From Methanofastidiosum sp. (GTDB lineage Archaea > Methanobacteriota_B > Thermococci > Methanofastidiosales > Methanofastidiosaceae), in contig DAOSDU010000001.1 in assembly GCA_035362715.1 (NCBI GenBank), forward strand, positions 1 to 64,000: DNA of 64,000 bases, in the 5' to 3' direction. Below, piece after piece: positions 25,447 to 34,845 of the stretch. Position 1 is the first letter of the stretch. Each line of letters opens with the position of its first letter. Below the pieces are notes generated by a model. That model saw only the letters and a program-made list of their open reading frames with translations, was not told the DNA's origin and searched no databases. The translations under genes and the position numbers were made by a program.

Positions 25447-26301
25447 TTGACAAATCCATTGAAATTAATTTATAAAATTTCAAGATTTAGATTCTGGATA
25501 TATACTGGCGGAACTTACGTTGTAGGCTACGCCCTTGGATTTAACAGTATTTTTGATTTTTTCAAACTCGATTATTATGTATATTTAGTATATTTTTTTC
25601 TTCTAGCAAATATCTTCATTTATGGAGTTAATGATTACTGGGACAAAGAAACTGACAAAAACAATCCTAAGAAAGAAGAAAAAGAATATAGGGTAGAAGA
25701 CAAAGAAAGAAAAAGCCTACTTAGAACATTATATTTTGTCGGGATAATAAGCTTAATTTTAATGGTATTTCAGGACAATATAGAGCGGCTTATTTTCTTG
25801 ATATTTTTGTTTTTATCCTATTTCTATAGTGCAAAACCCCTAAGATTTAAGCAGGTTCCATTCCTTGATTTCTCTTCAAACTATCTATACGTAATGCCTG
25901 GAATCTTTAGCTATTACATGATTAGTAAAACATTACCTCCATTAATATTTTTGTTAGGAGCTTTTTTCCATATAGCCGCAATGCATATATTTTCTGCGAT
26001 ACCAGATATTCAGTATGATAAAGAGGCCGAGATCACGACAACTCCGGTCTTTATTGGAAAAAGGTTATCCCTACTGTTATGCCTCATTTTCTGGGGTATT
26101 TTATCCGGAATAGTGCTAGTTTCAGCAGATTTTAATCCCTTAAGTTACCTCGTCTTGATATACCCAATATTTCCATTATTATTGCTCCTCAGAAAGGAGC
26201 TAAAGGTAGAAAAATTGTACTGGTATCTTCCATACATCAATACAACTCTCGGCGGATTATTATTTACCTCTCTTGTGCTATACAAAACATTTCTTATTTA
26301 G
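25447..26301 (+). CDS. UbiA-type prenyltransferase, probable lycopene elongase
   Basis: 284 aa membrane protein with about eight helices. The two Asp-rich UbiA motifs are NDYWDKETD and SAIPDIQYDKEAE, both in the expected positions. In haloarchaea and actinobacteria UbiA proteins next to crtI/crtB add C5 units to lycopene to start C50 carotenoids, so this is the most likely role; a quinone or lipid prenyltransferase is the alternative. The start is a TTG at 25447 after GGGGCGAT, 11 nt past crtB. Confidence 0.82.
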   Translation: MTNPLKLIYKISRFRFWIYTGGTYVVGYALGFNSIFDFFKLDYYVYLVYFFLLANIFIYGVNDYWDKETDKNNPKKEEKEYRVEDKERKSLLRTLYFVGIISLILMVFQDNIERLIFLIFLFLSYFYSAKPLRFKQVPFLDFSSNYLYVMPGIFSYYMISKTLPPLIFLLGAFFHIAAMHIFSAIPDIQYDKEAEITTTPVFIGKRLSLLLCLIFWGILSGIVLVSADFNPLSYLVLIYPIFPLLLLLRKELKVEKLYWYLPYINTTLGGLLFTSLVLYKTFLI

Positions 26302-26357
26302 ATAAATTTAAATTGTAATCGACTAATACGGAAATATATAATTTACAGAGGAATTTG

Positions 26358-27746
26358 ATGGAAAAAGACCACAATAAGATGTATATTCTAATTGTTGCAT
26401 CCTTAGCTTCTTTCTTAACGGCGTTTATGGGCTCTTCAATTAATATTGCTCTCCCAAGAATTGGAAGTGAATTCAATATCGATGCAGTAATATTAAGCTG
26501 GATTTCAACATCTTATTTGCTTGCAGCTGCAATTTCACTTCTCCCTTCTGGGAGATTGGCAGACCTATATGGTAGAAAGAAAATATTCACCTATGGAATT
26601 ATAATATTTACAATTGCATCTTTAATTTCTGCCATGTCTAATTCTATCACTATATTAATCTTTTCAAGAGTTCTAAAAGGTATAGGGATTGGGATGGTCT
26701 TCAGCACAAGTGTTGCTATAGTTACTTCTGCCTTCCCCATCCAAGAGAGGGGTAAGGCGATAGGATACACTGTGGCTGCTGTTTATTTGGGGCTCTCAAT
26801 GGGGCCTTTTATCGGAGGAATCCTAACTGAAAACTTTGGATGGAGAAGCATATTCATCGCAAGTGTCTTAATGGGGATAGTTAGTGCTTTCATAACTATT
26901 TTAATCAAGGGGGAATGGGCGGAAGCAAAAAATGAAAAAATGGATTATGTCGGTACGATAATATATGCTTTGAGCTTTAGTATGGCAATCTATGGATTTT
27001 CCCTCCTTCCTTCAGTTAAAGGCGCTGGTTTCATTTTATTTGGAATTGCATTAATCTTAATATTTGTCTACTGGGAAGTTAAATTCGATAGCCCGATGCT
27101 AAACGTGAGAATTTTTAGAAACAATAGGGGCTTCACATTTTCTAATTTAGCTGCCCTGATACATTACAGTGCAACTTTTGGAATCACTTTCCTGTTGAGT
27201 TTGTATTTGCAATATGTTAAAGACCTTGGGCCGCAAAAAGCAGGATTAATCCTACTTTCTCAGCCTTTAGTTATGGCTATTTTTTCCCCTTCTGCTGGCA
27301 AGCTCTCAGATAGAATTGAGCCTAGAATAATTGCAACTACCGGGATGAGTATTACTTTCTTAGGATTATTGATATTTTCATTTCTAGAACAAGATACAAG
27401 CATATTATTTATTGTATTAAATTCGATACTGGTGGGGTTTGGCTATGCGCTTTTCTCGTCTCCCAATATGAACTCCATAATGAGTTCCGTTGAGAAAAAA
27501 TTTTATGGAATAGCTTCTGCTATGGTCGGAACAATGAGACTAATTGGGCAAATGATGAGCATGGCCGTTGCAATGGTCGTGTTTGCTTTGATAATAGGGA
27601 GGGTTGAAATAACGCCCGAATATTATTATGTTTTTTTATCAGCAGTAAAAATTGCGTTTAGCATATTTGCAGGTTTATCATTTGTAGGAATATTTGCATC
27701 CTATTACAGGGGAAATATCAGAAAAGATTCAAACTCAAATCATTAG
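26358..27746 (+). CDS. MFS transporter, DHA2-type 14-helix family
   Basis: About 462 aa with many hydrophobic helices. Motif A is seen as GRLADLYGRKKIF after helix 2, and GPFIGGILTENFGWRSIF is the motif C region, as in drug:proton antiporters of the QacA/EmrB type. ATG 26358 is preferred over the TTG three bases earlier for better spacing from GAGG. It follows the carotenoid genes by 56 nt and may be co-transcribed; the substrate is unknown. Confidence 0.88.
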   Translation: MEKDHNKMYILIVASLASFLTAFMGSSINIALPRIGSEFNIDAVILSWISTSYLLAAAISLLPSGRLADLYGRKKIFTYGIIIFTIASLISAMSNSITILIFSRVLKGIGIGMVFSTSVAIVTSAFPIQERGKAIGYTVAAVYLGLSMGPFIGGILTENFGWRSIFIASVLMGIVSAFITILIKGEWAEAKNEKMDYVGTIIYALSFSMAIYGFSLLPSVKGAGFILFGIALILIFVYWEVKFDSPMLNVRIFRNNRGFTFSNLAALIHYSATFGITFLLSLYLQYVKDLGPQKAGLILLSQPLVMAIFSPSAGKLSDRIEPRIIATTGMSITFLGLLIFSFLEQDTSILFIVLNSILVGFGYALFSSPNMNSIMSSVEKKFYGIASAMVGTMRLIGQMMSMAVAMVVFALIIGRVEITPEYYYVFLSAVKIAFSIFAGLSFVGIFASYYRGNIRKDSNSNH

Positions 27747-28783
27747 ATGCCAAGAGTTTTAATTTCTCTTGAAATAACATCTACTGGATTTTCAAGTTTT
27801 GAGAGTATCTTCTTATTGTTATCGTGATAAACGTCTAAATTGTCATCCTTCTCTATAAATTTAGTTATCTTCTCTGGATCCAAAAGATGAATTTTAAGTC
27901 CTTGCTCTATCATCTTCTTTGTAACTGCCAAGAGTTTTTCTGGGTATGTAGTTAGAGCTGGCGTATTAAGGGCAACTGCTTCCCTGTTCATGCTCCCTCC
28001 TGCACTTATGACAAGGTCAGAATAACTCATAAGGCTAAGAGCATCGACAGGCTCTTCTGGAACAATTACGTTATCATAGTTAAAAACAGATTTCTGTTCT
28101 TCAAATCTTGGGAATACTACAAACTGATAATCCTTTAGGCATTTTGTTTTTTCAAGTATTGCCTTAATTATAGTTTTGTCTTTGTTCCCATTGTAGTAAT
28201 TTGCCTTCACAGGCTCTGGCCTCATGACAATTGTAAATTTGTCCTCAGAAAGGCCCAACTGAGAAATAAAAGAATCATCATATTTAAAATCATTAACATT
28301 TGCAATTTCACAAAAACCATTAAAACGGATTACTTGACTTTCATGAACCCCGTATCTCGTTATTTCTTCGAGAGCTATTGCATCTGGGGCAATTACTTTT
28401 GAGGATAAAGGCAGCATGAGTTTGTTTTGGACAGTTGCAGTTTCATTATCTAGTATACAGATTGATGGGATCCCAAGTCCATACGATACTCTGGCACCTT
28501 CAACTGAATGCTTGTATAGGGCCAAATCAATGTCTTCACTGCTAATTAACTCGGAAAGTTCAAGAATTCTTTTTGAACTTTCAATTAGCTTTGATTTTTT
28601 ACAGAAACCACCATGTCTACCTACTACGGTGTGCTTTATTCCGTGTAAATCTAATAAAGCTGAAAGTCCATCAAAGTCTCTAGAAGTGACAAAAGTTTCA
28701 TGACCTCTTGATTCAAAATTCTTTATAATGCCTTTAAAGAAGTTTACGTGTGGCGTATTTGATATGTCAATCCATACTTTCAT
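27743..28783 (-). CDS. DUF354 family protein (glycosyltransferase-like fold)
   Basis: 346 aa. The start KVWIDISNTPHVNFF and later VFPRFEEQ, SAGGSMNREAVALNTPALTTYP match DUF354, a two-Rossmann-domain family resembling MurG/GT-B glycosyltransferases and found widely in archaea, often in envelope polysaccharide loci. No catalytic activity is assigned. The 3' end overlaps the convergent MFS gene by 4 nt. Confidence 0.85.
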   Translation of the reverse strand: MKVWIDISNTPHVNFFKGIIKNFESRGHETFVTSRDFDGLSALLDLHGIKHTVVGRHGGFCKKSKLIESSKRILELSELISSEDIDLALYKHSVEGARVSYGLGIPSICILDNETATVQNKLMLPLSSKVIAPDAIALEEITRYGVHESQVIRFNGFCEIANVNDFKYDDSFISQLGLSEDKFTIVMRPEPVKANYYNGNKDKTIIKAILEKTKCLKDYQFVVFPRFEEQKSVFNYDNVIVPEEPVDALSLMSYSDLVISAGGSMNREAVALNTPALTTYPEKLLAVTKKMIEQGLKIHLLDPEKITKFIEKDDNLDVYHDNNKKILSKLENPVDVISREIKTLGI

Positions 28784-28861
28784 CTTTATCGAACTTCAAT
28801 ACTTTGATATATATTTTAAAGTTTCGGGTATAATTGTTTCACAGACGAAAAAAATAAGCTT

Positions 28862-28877
28862 AATTAGAGCTCTAATT
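28862..28877. promoter_or_regulatory. 16-bp perfect palindrome upstream of the DUF354 gene
   Basis: AATTAGAGCTCTAATT is its own reverse complement. It lies 79 nt before the DUF354 start and beyond the TATA-like AATATATAT near 28811, a position suited to an activator or repressor site. No regulator can be named. Confidence 0.35.
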
Positions 28878-28963
28878 CGATAACAGAGCACTAAAATAAT
28901 ATATAACAATTCCTAATCCTTGATTATCCCTTATTTTACTATAATAAGGCAAAAAATAATATC

Positions 28964-29230
28964 TTACCCTCCATGCGCTGTAGCAAGTATTTTTAGGGTT
29001 TCACCGCTTTTAACTGTGTCATCTATTGATGTAAGCATTCTATCGTCGACCATTACAAGCATATATTCATTGATTTTTCCATTCTGGATAGCTGCATTTA
29101 CAAATTCTTTGTCATACTTATTTGAAATGTATTCAATGATTTCTTTGAAGGTCATTTGATCGCATGGTACATCTATCTCGTTTTTTCCTAACATATCCCG
29201 ATATTCTGCATATAGTTTTACTTTGATCAT
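28964..29230 (-). CDS. MoaD/ThiS-like ubiquitin-fold sulfur carrier
   Basis: 88 aa beta-grasp protein ending in the diagnostic AHGG; VKLYAEYRDMLGK at the start and VMVDDRML in the middle are typical MoaD features. It could carry sulfur for molybdopterin or tRNA thiolation, or act as a SAMP-type protein modifier. No E1-like activating enzyme is in this window. ATG 29230 preferred to the TTG two codons upstream; a TATA-like box about 30 nt away suggests a leaderless mRNA. Confidence 0.88.
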   Translation of the reverse strand: MIKVKLYAEYRDMLGKNEIDVPCDQMTFKEIIEYISNKYDKEFVNAAIQNGKINEYMLVMVDDRMLTSIDDTVKSGETLKILATAHGG

Positions 29231-29434
29231 AGGCAATCTATAAATAAATCATGCTGCAATCTTTTTAAATGTTTTGAATTTTCTTAATTATCATAAATAA
29301 ATTATTCTTGGTATATTAATAGAATATTATATTTCTTAGCTAGAATCTGCATATATCAATAAAATATCACCCATATAATTAACATTTCAAAAACTATTTA
29401 AATCCAAAGAAACTCAGATTGAGTGGTGATTTCA

Positions 29435-30262
29435 ATGACATTTTGTGCAAGTTGTGGTTCGCAGAATCCCGATGGCAGTCAATTCTGTACCGGTTGTGGT
29501 GCTAAATTAGGTGCCGGAGGACAAGCAAATCCCGGATTTTCAGGTGGAGGTCAGGGATATAAATTTGAAATTAAAGATAGACCTGTTTTTAGTATTTTAA
29601 ATATTAATATGAGTAGTGGACAATCAATAGTAGCAGAAGCAGGTGCAATGGTAACAATGTCCTCTAATGTCAGCATAAAAACTGAAATGAAAGGCGGACT
29701 TGGTGGGGCCTTAAAGAGAGGCGTTCTTGGTGGGGAATCTTTATTTATGAATACATTCACAAGCAACGGCCCAGGGACTATTAGCTTTGCTCCGGGATAT
29801 CCAGGGGATATAACGCATATAAAAATGAAAGGCGATACATGGTTCTTGCAAGGAGGAGCCTATATGTGCTGCTCACCAGAGATAACTATTGATACCAAAT
29901 TCCAAGGACTAAAAGGATTGGTATCTGGAGAGGGTTTATTCTTCCTAAAAGCTGATGGTGTTGGAGACCTATTTATCTCAAATTATGGATCAATAATAGA
30001 AAAAGAGCTAAAGGGGGAATCATTCAAAGTCGATACTGGTCACCTTGTAGCATTTTCTAGCGGTATTACTTATAATATCGAAAAGATCGGGGGTTGGAAG
30101 TCTACAATCCTAAGCGGTGAAGGTCTTATTGCAAATGTTTCTGGTACTGGAAAAGTATTGCTACAAACAAGATGTGCACAAGCTCTTGCCCAATGGCTTG
30201 TACCGTTCATGCCCTCAGGTGGCGGTGCAGGTGGAGGCGGTTTTAAAATAGGATTAAGCTAA
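29435..30262 (+). CDS. Zinc-ribbon plus AIM24-like (TIGR00266) protein
   Basis: 275 aa. An N-terminal zinc ribbon has Cys4, Cys7, Cys18, Cys21; a Gly-rich linker leads to an AIM24/TIGR00266 beta-rich domain (FEIKDRPVFSILNI, VAEAGAMVTMSS, GGESLFMNTF, PGDITHIKM) and a Gly/Ala-rich tail GGGAGGGG. Function of the family is unknown. The ATG at 29435 follows GGTGAT; an upstream GTG four codons earlier is unlikely. Confidence 0.88.
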   Translation: MTFCASCGSQNPDGSQFCTGCGAKLGAGGQANPGFSGGGQGYKFEIKDRPVFSILNINMSSGQSIVAEAGAMVTMSSNVSIKTEMKGGLGGALKRGVLGGESLFMNTFTSNGPGTISFAPGYPGDITHIKMKGDTWFLQGGAYMCCSPEITIDTKFQGLKGLVSGEGLFFLKADGVGDLFISNYGSIIEKELKGESFKVDTGHLVAFSSGITYNIEKIGGWKSTILSGEGLIANVSGTGKVLLQTRCAQALAQWLVPFMPSGGGAGGGGFKIGLS

Positions 30263-30276
30263 ATAAATTTTTATTT

Positions 30277-30588
30277 TTATTCTTCTTTTTCTTCTAAATC
30301 AATTTTTACACTCTTCTTTATTGCATAACCTGCTTCCGCTTCACAAGCTTTTAAAATCCCACATGGTACAGGGCATACTGCATGTAGTATGTCTGCTTTT
30401 TGATAGACAGGATTTATTGGCATCTTTTTGAAAACTACGTCTTTATCCAAAGTTTCTATATCTTCAGCATATTTTTCAACTAATTTGCAGTTAGTTACTA
30501 TTTCGACTTTAAATCCTAGCCCTTTTCTTTTTACCTTGACTTTATTAACAAATCCACATGCTCCAGCATCAATTGTTCCTTCAATCAT
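30277..30588 (-). CDS. Small conserved cysteine-containing protein, possibly DUF6951
   Basis: 103 aa, cytosolic. Notable are AGACGFVNKV near the start, IVTNCKLVEKYA and a C-terminal HAVCPVPCGILKACEAEAGYA with closely spaced cysteines. It resembles, from memory, a small methanogen family (DUF6951) of unknown function; a metal or cluster site is possible. The GTGAT site and start lie next to the XPB stop, so it is co-transcribed downstream of XPB. Confidence 0.65.
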   Translation of the reverse strand: MIEGTIDAGACGFVNKVKVKRKGLGFKVEIVTNCKLVEKYAEDIETLDKDVVFKKMPINPVYQKADILHAVCPVPCGILKACEAEAGYAIKKSVKIDLEEKEE

Positions 30589-30592
30589 GTTA

Positions 30593-32281
30593 TCACTTTT
30601 TTAATATACAGTCTATATTATGGTCATCAACTATAACATATTTGTATCCTTGCTCTGTTAAAAATATTTGTCTATTTGCAGAGTATTCTTGATCTCTGGT
30701 ATCTTTAGTGACAATTGAATAAAACTTTGCAGATGATCCATCTTTCTTTGGCCTTAATATCCTCCCTAATCTCTGGGCTTCTTCTTGTCGCGACCCAAAA
30801 GTACCTGAAACTTGGATAGCCACATTTGCATCTGGCAAGTCTATGGCAAAATTTGCCACTTTAGACACAACAAGAATACTAATCTTACCTTTTCTAAAAT
30901 CAGAGTATATTCTTTCCCTCTCTTTGTTTGGAATTTTACCAGTTATTAGTGGGGCTTTAAGAGATTCTGCAATTTTTTCAAGTTGTTCTATGTACATACC
31001 AATAATAAGAATTCTATCATTTTTGTGATGCTCAATTATTTTCTTTAAAATTTCATATTTGAAGGGATTTTCTGCAGCTATCCTGTACTTGTTTCTATCG
31101 TCAGATGTGGCATATACTATTCTAGATTTTTCAGGCATATGCACCCTAATTTCATAGCATATAGCTTCTGCTATCCAACCCTGCTGTTCAAGATTTTTCC
31201 AAGGCATGTCAAATTTCTTTGGCCCAATAAGGCTGAAAACATCTTTTTCCCTTCCGTCTTCCCTTACCAAAGTAGCTGTTAATCCAAGTCTTCTCTTTGA
31301 TTGTATGTGGGCTGTAACTTGGAATACGGGCGCAGGTAGTAGATGAACCTCATCATATATTATAAGGCCCCAATTCTTCTTGTCAAATATATTGAAGTGG
31401 GTAAATTCATCTTCTTTCTTGCTTCTATAGGTCAATATTTGGTATGTTGTTACCGTTATCTCCCTTATTTCTTTTACTTCGCCAGTATATTCGCCTATCT
31501 TCTCTCGCGGGATATCAGTTTTATCTAATATTTCATCAATCCACTGCCTAACAGCAATAACATTTGGACAAGTAATTAAGGTATTAGTCTTTACTTTCGC
31601 CATGACGCCCATACCAATTACTGTCTTACCTGCCCCGCAAGGAAGGACAATTGTTCCGCTACCTCCTTCTACTCCGCCACCCCTGTAGAAAACATTTACG
31701 GCATCTTCCTGATATTTTCTTAATTGGAAATTGACTCCACTTTTTGTAGTACCTAGGAGGTTAATCTCCAAATAGTCTCCATCTTCGTAACCTGCCAAAT
31801 CAAGGGCAGGCCACCCAATCTTAATTAAATCTTGTTTCAAAAATCCTCTGCTATTGGGATCTACCTTAAGGGTATTATCATCTATAGTATCAAGGACGTA
31901 TTTTTTTATACGCTCGTTGTTCTGAATTTCTTTAATAAGAAGCTCGTCTTGTGAAAAAAGAACTAAATCCTCGTTAATCTTTTTTAAAGAAAGCCTTCCA
32001 AATCTAGACATTATGTCCTTAATGTCGCTTATAACATTGGAAGGGATATCATACCTTGAGTATTTCAAAAGAATATTGATAACTTCTTCACTCGTAAGCC
32101 CTGCGGCTGCAGCGTTCCAAAGAGATAGATCAGAAAGCCTATACGTGTGAATGTGTTCAGGGCTCTTCTCAAGTTCTGAGAATCTTGAAATGTCGTCTCT
32201 AGCATCTTCGTACAAGGGATTGGCCACCTCAAGGAACATTGATCGGTCTCCCTGTACAATTAAAGGTTTTGGAAAATCCAT
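30593..32281 (-). CDS. XPB/Rad25-like DNA helicase
   Basis: 562 aa superfamily 2 helicase. Walker A VLPCGAGKTVIG, DEVH in LIIYDEVHLLPA, GLTATLVREDG (motif III), and a C-terminal RecA domain with SGTFGSRQEEAQRLGRILRP (motif VI) match XPB. The ~200-residue N-terminal extension (damage-recognition region in XPB) is present. Archaeal XPB works with the Bax1 nuclease in several species, but no bax1 is seen here. ATG at 32281 behind GGTGAA. Confidence 0.92.
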   Translation of the reverse strand: MDFPKPLIVQGDRSMFLEVANPLYEDARDDISRFSELEKSPEHIHTYRLSDLSLWNAAAAGLTSEEVINILLKYSRYDIPSNVISDIKDIMSRFGRLSLKKINEDLVLFSQDELLIKEIQNNERIKKYVLDTIDDNTLKVDPNSRGFLKQDLIKIGWPALDLAGYEDGDYLEINLLGTTKSGVNFQLRKYQEDAVNVFYRGGGVEGGSGTIVLPCGAGKTVIGMGVMAKVKTNTLITCPNVIAVRQWIDEILDKTDIPREKIGEYTGEVKEIREITVTTYQILTYRSKKEDEFTHFNIFDKKNWGLIIYDEVHLLPAPVFQVTAHIQSKRRLGLTATLVREDGREKDVFSLIGPKKFDMPWKNLEQQGWIAEAICYEIRVHMPEKSRIVYATSDDRNKYRIAAENPFKYEILKKIIEHHKNDRILIIGMYIEQLEKIAESLKAPLITGKIPNKERERIYSDFRKGKISILVVSKVANFAIDLPDANVAIQVSGTFGSRQEEAQRLGRILRPKKDGSSAKFYSIVTKDTRDQEYSANRQIFLTEQGYKYVIVDDHNIDCILKK

Positions 32282-32367
32282 TAAAATTCACCATTAGTCT
32301 AATAATATATTAATACAGTTTTTATAAAACTCTCTAACTAGCATTTAAAGGTTTTGGGTGAGGTTAA

Positions 32368-32766
32368 TTATTTTGTTGTAAGGTAAACAAGTATAGCTAA
32401 AGCTATAGTAGTAAATAAGTCAGGCAGTATTAAGAATGGCCCGAGACCTGTTGATCTGAAGCCACATATAGCATGCAATAAAGGGCTTGATGTTAAGATA
32501 TCAAAAAGAAAGGCCAAAGAGAAAATAGCCAATCCTAATGAAAATGGCGATTTTGTTTTTCTGTAGATATTTGCATAAAGAACAAAAACAGCCAATATTA
32601 GCCCAATGTTAACTAAGGAAAGGGCATATTTTATTTGAAACATGTAACCTTTATCCCATATGCTACATGTTGGATACTCGCAAACACCGTTTTCAACTAA
32701 TCTTCTCGGAATAAATCCCATTCCTGATAATCCTAAGTATTTATTATTTTTTAAACTCATCAACAT
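32368..32766 (-). CDS. Small membrane protein paired with an ArsR-type regulator
   Basis: 132 aa, not recognised. Three hydrophobic helices are visible (around residues 46-66, 76-90 and 107-129) after a soluble N-terminus with a CEYPTC pair. It overlaps the upstream HTH gene by 23 nt, a common archaeal pairing of a winged-helix protein with a small membrane protein. Start uncertain between ATG 32766 and ATG 32760. Confidence 0.7.
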   Translation of the reverse strand: MLMSLKNNKYLGLSGMGFIPRRLVENGVCEYPTCSIWDKGYMFQIKYALSLVNIGLILAVFVLYANIYRKTKSPFSLGLAIFSLAFLFDILTSSPLLHAICGFRSTGLGPFLILPDLFTTIALAILVYLTTK

Positions 32767-33052
32767 CTAACCCCATATCTTTACAAATCTCATTAAAGCT
32801 ATTAATATTTTTGTCAAGTAATTCTGAAGGAAAATATGTCTTTCCATATTTATCTCCGACTGCGGATAAAAGACCATTTTTCTCTAATATACCCAAATGA
32901 TGCTGGACAGTTTTGTATTCTATGCCTGTGGCCATGGATATTCTATTGGCATTTGAAGGGCTAGAAATTATATATCTCAGGATTAATGCCCTATTCACGC
33001 CGCCTCTTGAACCTGCAATAAGCCACAAGAGTATTTTTTTGTCTTTGTCCAT
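32744..33052 (-). CDS. Winged-helix transcriptional regulator, ArsR-like
   Basis: 102 aa. The HTH is seen in NANRISMATGIEYKTVQHHL followed by the wing LSAVGDKYGKTYF. Small DNA-binding regulator, ligand unknown; no metal-binding cysteine motif (ELCVCD type) is present. Likely regulates itself and the overlapping membrane protein gene. Confidence 0.85.
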   Translation of the reverse strand: MDKDKKILLWLIAGSRGGVNRALILRYIISSPSNANRISMATGIEYKTVQHHLGILEKNGLLSAVGDKYGKTYFPSELLDKNINSFNEICKDMGLDVDEFKK

Positions 33053-33230
33053 GTAAATTCATGTGAGTTCATTCTCTTTATTTTATATGTTTTTCTTTTA
33101 ATAATATATTTGATATTTTATAATCTTTGGAGTATACTATCTAAAACTATTTCTAGAAGTACTTATAAAAGAATTTTCCGAAATTTATACCTATTTATTC
33201 CCAAATCTTAGTTAATAAAAGAAATAAAAA

Positions 33231-34484
33231 TTATACCAAGGGAACAGTTGAACTCCCATCTAGGAATACTAAAACTTTTGCATCTTTGCCTTTTTGTGCC
33301 AAGGCCTTGTCTATCGAATTTTGAAGAGAATTGTGGGGGGCTATAAAAATTTGCTCCAAAACTTTGTCCTCAAGATCAGTTACCGCCCATATCTCTCCAC
33401 ATGTTGCAAGCTCTGCAATTTTAGCGGCTTTATGGTATCCGAGTATATAATTATTTTCAGTTGCTTTTATTACTTCTTCGGGTGTGTCGTTATCTTTAAG
33501 TAGATCATAGAAGGTCTTATCTCCAATTCCATCTCTGCAACTAGAAACTAGTATTAGAATACCACCGTCTTTCAAAGCAAGTTTTGTGTTTTCTATTGCT
33601 TTTTGGGATTGATATAAACTAACATCCATCGGATATGGGGCTACTGATACAATTATGTCTGCCTTTCCTGGCACAGGTACGCAAAATAATTTGTCAACAG
33701 CTTTAGCTGATTCGTATAATATTTCTATTATTTCTCCAGCTTGCGCATCAAATATATTGCCTTCTCCATCGGCCACGACATTTATTGCAAAAACGTTTGG
33801 TTTTATTTTCATTATCTCTCTTACTGCATCTTCCATATCGTCATGGACTGGATTCCCCTTTAGAGATAATGTCTTAGAGTTGGGAGAAAGAGCATGCTTG
33901 TGATTTGCTGTTATTGTTTTTATCGATGATACTCCGGGCAAGAATGATTTTCTTGTACCTGTATAACCTGCAAAATAATGTGGCTCAGAAGATCCTATTG
34001 TAACTATTGCTTCATTTTCAAGTACTTTCTTATTGATATAGAGTTCAGTGCCTCTTTGTGTCTTACCTATGTATTGAAGAAGTTCATCTTTTCTAGAATC
34101 ATGAACTGTGATTTTACTTTTAAATTCTGAGTAATATGGCCCAAAAATATTATTGAATTCCTCTTCTGTTGGAACTCTATGGGATCCTGTGGCTATCATA
34201 AACTCTATTTTATCCATATACGGCTTCATTAGAGGATATATAGTATCCAAAACTTTCTTGGTCGGTGTGGGTCTTTGACCGTCATTTATCAGGAAAATTA
34301 TACTTTTGTGTTTCTTTAAAAAATCCTTTAAAGGTAAATTATTTGTTGGATTTTCAATTGCCTTTTTTAATACATTTTCTTTTGCTGAGCCTTTAACTTC
34401 CTTTGGTTCAACAATTCCAAGAAGATTTTTGTCAGGTATCTCTATCAAAACTTTATCTTTCTTGTAAGGTATATTCAATTTCAT
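33231..34484 (-). CDS. larA: LarA-family nickel-dependent racemase/epimerase
   Basis: About 417 aa. LarA-type proteins use a nickel pincer cofactor to racemise lactate or other 2-hydroxyacids. Visible motifs: NDGQRPTPT, MIATGSHRVPTEEE, SSEPHYFAGYTGTRKSFLPG (the cofactor-Lys region) and NHKHA with a candidate active His. The ATG at 34484 follows GGGTGA; the upstream ATG at 34514 would overlap the neighbour. The cofactor genes larB, larC, larE are not in the window, and the substrate may differ from lactate. Confidence 0.85.
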   Translation of the reverse strand: MKLNIPYKKDKVLIEIPDKNLLGIVEPKEVKGSAKENVLKKAIENPTNNLPLKDFLKKHKSIIFLINDGQRPTPTKKVLDTIYPLMKPYMDKIEFMIATGSHRVPTEEEFNNIFGPYYSEFKSKITVHDSRKDELLQYIGKTQRGTELYINKKVLENEAIVTIGSSEPHYFAGYTGTRKSFLPGVSSIKTITANHKHALSPNSKTLSLKGNPVHDDMEDAVREIMKIKPNVFAINVVADGEGNIFDAQAGEIIEILYESAKAVDKLFCVPVPGKADIIVSVAPYPMDVSLYQSQKAIENTKLALKDGGILILVSSCRDGIGDKTFYDLLKDNDTPEEVIKATENNYILGYHKAAKIAELATCGEIWAVTDLEDKVLEQIFIAPHNSLQNSIDKALAQKGKDAKVLVFLDGSSTVPLV

Positions 34485-34494
34485 TAATTCACCC

Positions 34495-34845
34495 TTAGAA
34501 ATATCCAATTCCATCCATGGTAAGGGAGATAAATTTATAGTCTTTGTTCATATCCTTTAAAAGAGAAAGCAAAGCCATATGCTCTTTTCCTGAACCTGAA
34601 ATTAGATTAACATAAATTTCGTCACCAATATCTTTTGGAAGTCTATCTCGTATCGCATTTTTGATATTTTCAATCGGCATGGAAGGATTTACCACTACCC
34701 AATCCACATCTTTGCTCGGATTGAACTTTTCTCTGCCAAAATCATTTGTTACAAGGATTATCTTATCCCATTCTTCAGTAATTAGTCTACCTACATGCCC
34801 CCATGTTCCCTTCCCTGTAGATATTAAAGCGACGAGAGTTTTCAT
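34495..34845 (-). CDS. Small Rossmann-like protein of unknown function
   Basis: 116 aa. It begins KTLVALISTGKGTWGHVGRL and has KIILVTNDFGREKF and VNLISGSGKEHMAL, a compact alpha/beta fold with a nucleotide-binding look, reminiscent of CARF-like domains without any effector domain. Function unknown. ATG 34845 overlaps the aminotransferase stop (TAATG) behind GGAGATGG and the gene ends 10 nt before larA, so it is part of that operon. Confidence 0.7.
   Translation of the reverse strand: MKTLVALISTGKGTWGHVGRLITEEWDKIILVTNDFGREKFNPSKDVDWVVVNPSMPIENIKNAIRDRLPKDIGDEIYVNLISGSGKEHMALLSLLKDMNKDYKFISLTMDGIGYF

Noticed and set aside
34495..34845. Small Rossmann-like protein as a CRISPR-linked CARF sensor
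   Set aside because: It is 17 kb from the cas genes, has no effector domain and sits in a metabolic operon; the system here is type I-B without cyclic oligonucleotide signalling.
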